This document shows, in pieces, positions 57,851 to 64,000 of a DNA stretch of 64,000 nucleotides (the stretch's first letter is position 1; each line of letters begins with the position of its first letter). A model generated the notes under the pieces. It had not been told where the DNA came from and did not search any database. It was given only the letters and a program-made list of their open reading frames with translations. The position numbers and the translations under genes were made by a program. This DNA comes from Isoetes taiwanensis. Taxonomy: Eukaryota > Streptophyta > Lycopodiopsida > Isoetales > Isoetaceae. The stretch covers positions 184,001 to 248,000 of the forward strand of contig JAJEKV010000250.1 of NCBI GenBank assembly GCA_021234155.1, read 5' to 3'.

Positions 57851-59412
57851 TGTGACGTTCCAGCACAGTATACGGTCCCAGGACATATATTGTACTGCCC
57901 CGTCACGCGTACACGCCACCCCGACTGACGTGTACGCCGACGTGTAGCCAGGTGAGTAGCCCCTAGGGGGCAACTTGCTAGGTATGTGCAATTATTATTA
58001 ATGTGCACATTTACCAATGTGCACATTAATGTGGGCACACCCTTCCATGTGGGCACATTTTGCCACCTAGCCATTAAAGGCAAGTGGACCCATTCCCAAT
58101 TATCCCACTTGCTTAAAGGGATGATTGGAAACCCTAGTCCTAAACCCTTGTCTATTTAGGTTAGGAAAACCCTAACTTGCTATTTTCGTCCATAGGGTTT
58201 TAGAGCTCTGTTTTGGCTGCCCCAGGAGCCAAAACCACCTCCCAGACTCTGTCTAAGCGAATTGCACCATTAGTTTCCCTTGATTCGAGCAGTTCAGCAG
58301 GATGGTCGAACTCAGGTCAGGAGGAGCAACCCAAGGATCAGGTATTTAGTCAATTCAATAGCTTAAACCATCTTCCAGTCATAGAATCAGTAGGTTTAGC
58401 CTATTAAATTGCCCATAGTAGCCATCTAGGGTCTCAGATCCCAGACACTAACTAAAGAACCTAACTCTACGATATAGATTAGATCTAGTTCTTTAGTTCT
58501 TTCACATGTATATGGATGATGTATCTCTGTGAACTCCTTGTATTGGGAAGGGGAGGGGGTAGAGGCCCTAAAGCTTGGTAGTTGATGCTCCTAGAGTAGC
58601 CTCTAGCACACCGTAGATTCGCCTGCAGGTACAAGAACCACACCGGTTGTGGGTGAAGGGGCCGACCGGGCTAAGAAGGGGGTTCATGTCCCGACTCTTG
58701 AACGATCCTCGGGTGTGTAAGGCCTACCAGGGATCATTGTGACTAGGTCTAATGGCTTACCACCGAAAAGCGGTAAGGCATGGACTCGACACCGTGAAGT
58801 GGTGTACACTTTCCGGTGGGTTCAATCAAGACGGGCAGTGGCCCTCTAGTCACCTTTGAGTCAAAGATGTAGATCTCGGAGGAAGTGATCCCTTCCCCGC
58901 CCCCATCGGAATCGGGAGGATGAGACCCGTGAATAGCCCCTTTGGCTATGCATCCCGGCTGGGCTACTGGCCAGTCCCGACACTTTTCAGCCTACTCGCA
59001 AAGTGTGCACGGGTGAGGGGCGGATGGAGTGGACAACCCTATGCTATGTTCTTATGCCGCCCAAATCCATTGCCATGAATTTCGCCCCAATGAACTCTGG
59101 AGACCCAAGCCGTCAGTCATCCCTTCGAGTCTGAGCCTTGGGTAGGACCCCTATGTATGATGCTGATCATTGTCTATGAAGATGTTGATGCACCACCCTA
59201 TTATGTTGTATACTGACATGTATGTTTACGCTTCCGTAGCTAGGTAGGCCCTGAGGGAGACGGGGTAAAATGACCCCTTCACTCTTCCCACTGGAGACCC
59301 AGTACGGTCACAGTGATATGTGGAGGGCCCTGTATCAGCATGGAGCTGGTATGGGGGAAGAACTCCTGTTTGTATACGGTGCAGGCATCGTATACGAGTA
59401 GGGGACGTCACA
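57851..59412 (+). repeat. 3' LTR of element N
   Basis: 1562 bp, starting TGTGACGT and ending ACGTCACA, an 8-bp perfect terminal inverted repeat. Direct copy of 46221-47819. Followed by AAGT, the target duplication. Confidence 0.92.
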
Positions 59413-59607
59413 AAGTCCATGAAGGGGCATCAAAGATAAAAATTTGCTTTGTTTGCCATTTAACTTGTATTGAATGTTTTTCAGTTTTAAACATTATCAT
59501 GAAATGTATTCCTTATAACATTAATGACCTTATTCTGTCCTTGACTTGTAAATGGAGTCGAAAGGCCTTGCTGAAGGCACCAGCTGATTCACTGGGCAAC
59601 TCCATTG

Positions 59608-60611
59608 ATGAATGCTCAGGAATATGGACCTGCACCACCACCACCATCTCCACCACCACTGCCTGCCCAAGGAGTCGAGGAGGCTCCACAACCAGAAGGG
59701 AAAGGCAATTAGGGAAATGTCAGGGACAGAAAGAGAAGAAGGAGAAACCGAAGGACCCCAACACCATCCAGCTCCAGCACATCAGACACTTCTGACAGCC
59801 AGGACAGTTCTAGCTCAGAGAGCGAGTCCGATACATCACAAGTAAGAGCCAGGGCAAGGAAGACAGATGACTATCAGAAGAAAGTTGACAGCGCTATGAG
59901 CAATGTGTGGAAGAGTAGGAAGTTGGGTCAGTTTTCAGGGAAGGACAGGTCAGGTATGGAGGCAGAAGCTTGGCTTGATGAGATGGAAGAGTTTGGCAAT
60001 TCTTATGGCAAGATATGGGGAAGGTTGCTACAGCAAACTTGATAGGAGCAGCCAGAATTTGGTGGAAGGGCTATGCAAAGTCCAATAAGCTGAAAAGAAA
60101 CAGTTGCAGATTCAAGACCTTCAGCAAGGCCTTTCGAAGACATTATGTGCCAAGATCGCATACTAGCAGGCAGATCCAGCAATTCTACAGATTGAACCAA
60201 GGTACCTTGTCAGTAGCCAAGTACACAGAGGAATTCATGCGGCTCAGGCTCCATGTTCCCGGAATTTCTGAAAGGCAAGCGGTTGATGGATACATTGAGG
60301 GATTGAACAGCAACATCAAAAGGTTGGTCCGAGCAATCAACCCAAAGACAGTGGCAGAAGCCGAGGATAAAGCCATAAGTTTGGAAGAAGCACCAGCAAC
60401 TCCAGGGGAGAAACAGTCGGCCTTCAAGGGTAAATCAATAGGGCAGTATCAAGGGCAGTACCAGAATAAGCAATCAACAACTACGCCAACCGGAGGCCAA
60501 CATCAAGGGAAAGCTCAGGGAAAGTCTTTTGGGGACCGTAAGCCACAAAGCGGATCAGGGGGTAGTTCGCTCAAACATCTTCTGGACAGCCTGCTAAAGG
60601 AAAAGAGATAG
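59608..60611 (+). pseudogene. Gag of element H
   Basis: The ATG at 59608 gives MNAQEYGPAPPPPPSPPP, a proline-rich start. After a TAG near 59713 comes a basic stretch (RDRKRRRRNRR) and a serine-rich acidic tract, then VDSAMSNVWKSRKLGQFSG and AWLDEMEEFGNSYG. The clean frame 60015-60611 has the capsid (GAARIWWKGYAKSNK, KAFRRHYVPRSHTSRQIQQF, YTEEFMRLRLHVPG, VRAINPKTVAEAEDKAI). It parallels N's gag segment by segment, confirming that both belong to one family. Confidence 0.85.
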
Positions 60612-61241
60612 GAATGCATTGAAAAGAAGTTGTGCTTTAGGTGCTTCCAGCCAGGGCACCGAACGCACGATTGTCCATTCGTCATGCAAGCAGCCTTGGC
60701 AGAACTTGCAGATTGGGATTCACCAACCGAAGGAGACAACGAAGAGGACGACCAGCAGGAAGCGCAAGATTTCATAGAGGGTGAGTGCCACATTTGTGCA
60801 GCTATTGAGTCAGGTGATATTGAAAATCAGTCCACAGTCATTGCGGCTGAGGGAATCATAGATAGCAGTCCATATCTAGTCTTAATAGATACAGGTAGCT
60901 CTCATAACTTTGCCTCTCTTAGGCTGGCTGTCCTAATGAAGAATAAAGTTTTGAAGTTTAAGCCAAGGCCAGTTAGCATGGCAAACGGTGCCATTCGGCA
61001 CATTAAGGGGAGGAGGATCACGTTTGACATAGACCTTAGTGGAAGTAAGTGGCCGATGGGGGCAGAGGTCATAGATATTGGAAGGTATGACCTTATAGTA
61101 GGAATGGAGTTCCTAAAGCCAGCTAAAGCGATGATCGACTGCGATCGCAACGAGATCCCCATGACGGCGCCAGACGGCACCAGATTCATAGTGAAAGGTA
61201 AGAAGGTAGCTTCTCCCATGCAGTGTATTTCTTTGAAGTAG
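60612..61241 (+). pseudogene. Gag zinc knuckle and aspartic protease of element H
   Basis: After a TAG at 60609-60611 the frame continues with CFRCFQPGHRTHDC (zinc knuckle, 60633 on), ECHICAAIESGD, the active site LVLIDTGSSHNFASLRL (Asp near 60890) and YDLIVGMEFLKPAKAMIDC. It stops at 61241 after MQCISLK, shortly before LINE C begins. Family and order match element N. Confidence 0.85.
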
Positions 61242-61371
61242 CTAAGGAAAAGTATAGAAAGAAATAAGGTGGCTCAGGGAAGGTGATAAAGCTCAGTGAT
61301 TCTGCTCAGGGAAGGGCGCTTGAAGGGCGCGCTTGAAGGGCTTGAAGGGCGGTTTTCTCTTGGCAATTCGT

Positions 61372-62100
61372 ATGCCTCCGGGCGTAAGAAAGGTGATTTT
61401 GCAGAATATGAGGGGATTCGGGATGCATCATAATGTTGGTTCAAGAATTGAAACCGAAATATCCGATTTAAAGAAAGAAGTTGTTTCCATGAGAGAGACC
61501 TTGGCACAGATGCAAAACGAAAACACAACTCTGAGAGAGCAAATTCATACAGATAACACCACAAGGATGCAATGTGAACCTGTTGATTATAATAGCCGAT
61601 TAAAGAGCTTGAAAATAAGCTTGCTTCTCTCGATTCGAGAAAACAAAGAAAGGAGCGATTGACGATTCACCGGGAACAAATCGCGAGATCATGAAATCAG
61701 ATCCGGAACCTAAAAATTTCTGGACTACCGAAGCGAGAAGGTGAAGATATATCCGAGGTCATTGAAAAATTCTTTTAGGGAAACCATGCATATCCATGAA
61801 CCTCAAAGATATATCTCAGGGAAAGCGATTAGGGAGACCTAGTTTCCACAATCGCCCAATTCTAGTAAAGTTTGGAAGCAAGGAAGCGAGAGACGTAATC
61901 ATGCACAACAGAGTGCTTTGAAAGGGGAGAAAGGGATTTGGCTTGATGCGATCTTAGTCCATCACAATTGGAAGCACGGAAAATAGAATGGGCGAAGGTT
62001 AAGGATGCAAGACAAGCAGGTGTAGTAGCCTTTTTGGACAGGAATGGGAAGGCGCTTTTGTTACTAACGGGAAGAAGAACTAGGAAGCTCCGGGCCTTGA
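61372..62100 (+). pseudogene. LINE C ORF1, frameshifted
   Basis: The ATG at 61372 gives MPPGVRKVILQNMRG. A coiled coil follows: ISDLKKEVVSMRETLAQMQN and NTTLREQIH (61460-61560). After several frame changes the L1-type C-terminal segment is recognisable near 61860-62040 (KEARD, then EWAKVKDARQAGVVAFLDR). Parallels LINE A ORF1. Confidence 0.65.
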
Positions 62101-62790
62101 AGGTTGTTTGTTGAACGTGCATGGTTTAAGTCGCTAAAAATTGCAGCAACAAGACACATATGGGACAAGAAGGATCCGTTAGTTTTCTTAGAGACATGGG
62201 AACATCAATCTCGCCCATTTTCGAGATCGAGGGGTTTACTCGATGGAGCATACATGGAACGAAAAGAATTGGAGCGGGGACGGGGGTTTGGTGGTATAGC
62301 AATATATGTCCGAGAGAACATTTACGAAACGAGTTAAGATTGCATCGTAGATACCAATAGGCAATACATTTGGTTACATATCAAGAAACTTTTCTTAGGA
62401 GCGTGCTACTTTGCACCCTCTGAGCTCAAGTATATACAATAGTTCAGATTTAGATGGGGCGACCCTTTCCGGGGTTATGTATGGACGTGGCGAATTACGT
62501 ATAGGCGAGGAGACATAATGCTGATTGGAGATTTTAATGCAAGAATAGGAAGTAAACAGTGCGATTACCTTTGATAATCTAACAGATCTGAATTTACATG
62601 AAGTAGATGAGCCGCTTAATTTCATAGGATATCGATGATCGTCTGGAGAACATGACCGGGAAAAGCTTTTAGAATTATATCTTTGTGAATAATCCGAAAA
62701 TTATGAATGGATTAAACATGTTTCAAAATTCTAGAGGGTTCACATGCATTAATCACATGGGTTCGGCGTAGTGGATTATGTGGCAAGCAA
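62101..62790 (+). pseudogene. LINE C ORF2, endonuclease part, heavily frameshifted
   Basis: NVHGL (near 62115), DPLVFLETWEHQ (62175-62210), FGGIAIYVREN (62290-62325), LIGDFNARIG (62520-62550, with the GDFN box intact) and VVDYVASK (62768-62790), in at least four different frames. The frame breaks are more frequent here than in the reverse transcriptase just downstream. Confidence 0.7.
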
Positions 62791-64000
62791 GTGATTACAT
62801 CTTTGGTGAAACGCTTTACCTTGGGAGAGAAAGCATTCGAATCAGATCATATCCCTTTGCAGGTGGATATAAGTATGTCGTGTGAAGCTAGTTCAAAGCA
62901 GCAATTGTTTCATCCTAGACTCAAAATAAATCATAAGCATAACCTGGCATATAAGCAAAGGATAGAAGAGCTGTTGGCTCAGCACGCGTGGACTGGAGTG
63001 TTCCAACATGATGAAAAGCATTTTGCTGGCTTAGTTATGCAAGCAGCTGAAGAGATCTTTGGCTTCACTAAAAAACCAGTACAAGGGAGACCTAATAATG
63101 CCTGGTGGGATCGGGAATGTGCTGAAGCTCGGGCTAGAATTCCGGCTGGCTACAGACATAAACCCACATGGTATAAAAAGTTCTTGAGACAGAAAAAGCG
63201 CACGTATTATAAAAACACGCTAAGGGAGCTGAGTGAGCAGCTTATAGTATCACCCAAGGCCTTTTGGAAAAAGCTACAAGGCAGGATCGAGCAGCCAAAT
63301 TTAGATCAGCATGATCTACAACAACTAGTGGTGAGTCTATATGCAGTGGCAGATGAAAATAACATGTTTTTCTCAGCCCCAAGTACAGATCTGTTCACAA
63401 CAGAAGATGTGATAGAGGCATTAGCCAACATGGATAGTGGGAAAGCTCATGACGCTCATGGATTGTGCATAGAGTTGTTCAAGTGGGGTGGTGAGAATAC
63501 AATGGAAAAGCTGACCAGTTGTCTAAATAACAGTCTCAAGTTCGGTCTACCAGATACTTGGAAATTAAACAAGGTCCATCCAGTGTATAAGTCGGGAGAC
63601 AAAAGACAGGTTCAGAATTACAGAACGATTCTAATAGGGAGCACGTTTACTAAGATCTTGGGCACACTCTTAGAACAGAAGTTGAGTGCATGGGCCGAGC
63701 AGAATGAAAGAAGATCTCCTTGCCAAGCTGGTTTCCGAGTTGAACATAACACTTTAGATCATGTTTTGACATTGAGAGCATTGATTGAACGAGCAAAAAG
63801 TCCAAATAAAGCCTTGTATGTTGCTTTCATTGATTTTACTAAGGCGTTTGACACAGTCCAGAGGAATGAATTGGGAGACCGCATGGTGCAGTTAGGGGTT
63901 CCAGATGAACTTAAAGGAGCAGTATCACAATTATATTCGGAAGTTCTAATATCGATAGCACGGGACCTGAACTCCGTAGTGAGAAACAACATTGGAGTAA
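62791..64000 (+). CDS. LINE C ORF2, end of endonuclease and reverse transcriptase, open to the window end
   Basis: One uninterrupted frame from about 62791 through the last base (first ATG at 62875, at least 375 codons). It begins with the endonuclease box FESDHIPLQVD, then NAWWDRECAEARARI, LANMDSGKAHDAHGLCIELF, VHPVYKSGDKRQVQNYRTIL, SPCQAGFRVEHNTLDHVLTL and the palm motif VAFIDFTKAFDTVQRNELG (about 63820-63880, first catalytic Asp). The YADD box lies beyond the window. This stretch is the only long intact LINE coding region in the window. Confidence 0.85.
   Translation, partial: MITSLVKRFTLGEKAFESDHIPLQVDISMSCEASSKQQLFHPRLKINHKHNLAYKQRIEELLAQHAWTGVFQHDEKHFAGLVMQAAEEIFGFTKKPVQGRPNNAWWDRECAEARARIPAGYRHKPTWYKKFLRQKKRTYYKNTLRELSEQLIVSPKAFWKKLQGRIEQPNLDQHDLQQLVVSLYAVADENNMFFSAPSTDLFTTEDVIEALANMDSGKAHDAHGLCIELFKWGGENTMEKLTSCLNNSLKFGLPDTWKLNKVHPVYKSGDKRQVQNYRTILIGSTFTKILGTLLEQKLSAWAEQNERRSPCQAGFRVEHNTLDHVLTLRALIERAKSPNKALYVAFIDFTKAFDTVQRNELGDRMVQLGVPDELKGAVSQLYSEVLISIARDLNSVVRNNIGV

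Larger units (their letters stand above)
46221..59412 (+). mobile_element. Element N: full-length Ty3/gypsy chromovirus with two extra genes, nested in element H
   Basis: Order: 5' LTR, primer site, palindrome pair, TATA, ORFa, palindrome pair, TATA, ORFb, gag, protease, reverse transcriptase, RNase H, integrase with chromodomain, 3' UTR, polypurine tract, 3' LTR. At about 13.2 kb it is long for a chromovirus because of the roughly 4.4-kb accessory block before gag. Many frames carry small indels or stops. Confidence 0.9.
59413..61250 (+). mobile_element. Element H, continuation after the nested insertion
   Basis: Starts with the last codons of ORFb and then carries gag and protease collinear with element N. 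Ends near 61250, where LINE C begins. The pol genes of H are not in the window. Confidence 0.85.
61290..64000 (+). mobile_element. LINE C, L1-type retrotransposon, cut by the window end
   Basis: Starts with short GAAGGGC(G/T) repeats at about 61306-61350 and continues with ORF1, the endonuclease and the reverse transcriptase of ORF2 in the order of LINE A. It runs past the window end. Confidence 0.85.

Overview
The window is repeat-dense DNA from a plant nuclear genome. The evidence is a Ty3/gypsy chromovirus with a chromodomain integrase, an initiator-tRNA-Met primer site, a gag-only LTR element, L1-type LINEs, a BED-finger/DUF659 hAT transposase and a Helitron-like terminus. Nearly everything identifiable is mobile DNA. 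I see no confident host gene, no tRNA, no rRNA and no CRISPR array. The species cannot be named from this; a large-genome vascular plant (a fern would fit) is only a guess.

Layout. 0-9 kb: decayed repeats, with two back-to-back 5'-truncated copies of LINE family B (3.26-4.02 kb minus, 4.30-5.94 kb plus) and short 3'-end scraps of the same family. 10-12.5 kb: AT-rich DNA with one possible exon remnant. 12.85-15.07 kb: hAT transposase pseudogene (minus). 16.37-17.7 kb: a Helitron 3' terminus and a duplicated exon-like segment. 18.5-22.62 kb: LINE A (plus, near full length). 23.40-28.74 kb: LINE B (minus, near full length, GC-rich). 29.48-36.00 kb: a complete gag-only LTR element with 2.5-kb LTRs and a perfect 5-bp target-site duplication. 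39.96-41.51 kb: a solo LTR with a perfect 5-bp duplication. 42.7-61.25 kb: two related chromoviruses, one nested in the other. Element H (42.7-46.22 plus 59.41-61.25 kb) is split by element N (46.22-59.41 kb, two LTRs). From 61.3 kb to the window end: LINE C (plus), which cuts element H off after its protease.

The most interesting part is the H/N family. Before gag, both elements carry two extra genes. ORFa is a small basic/acidic, NLS-bearing protein that starts like histone H3 (MARTKQTYRK in H, MALTKQIAGK in N; H3 is MARTKQTARK). ORFb is a protein of about 450-500 residues that I do not recognise. Each ORFb, and ORFa of N, has its own TATA-like box about 110-120 bp upstream of its ATG. In N, each extra gene is also preceded by a pair of 67-bp imperfect palindromes. 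The same element carries an integrase chromodomain, the fold that usually reads the H3 tail. This suggests a chromovirus lineage with separately promoted, chromatin-directed accessory genes.

Caution. Many frames are broken by small indels. Near-identical LTR pairs here differ mostly in clustered scrambles at CAG/CTG/CCWGG sites, which looks like long-read consensus error at methylated CHG motifs. Some breaks I call pseudogenic may therefore be assembly errors.
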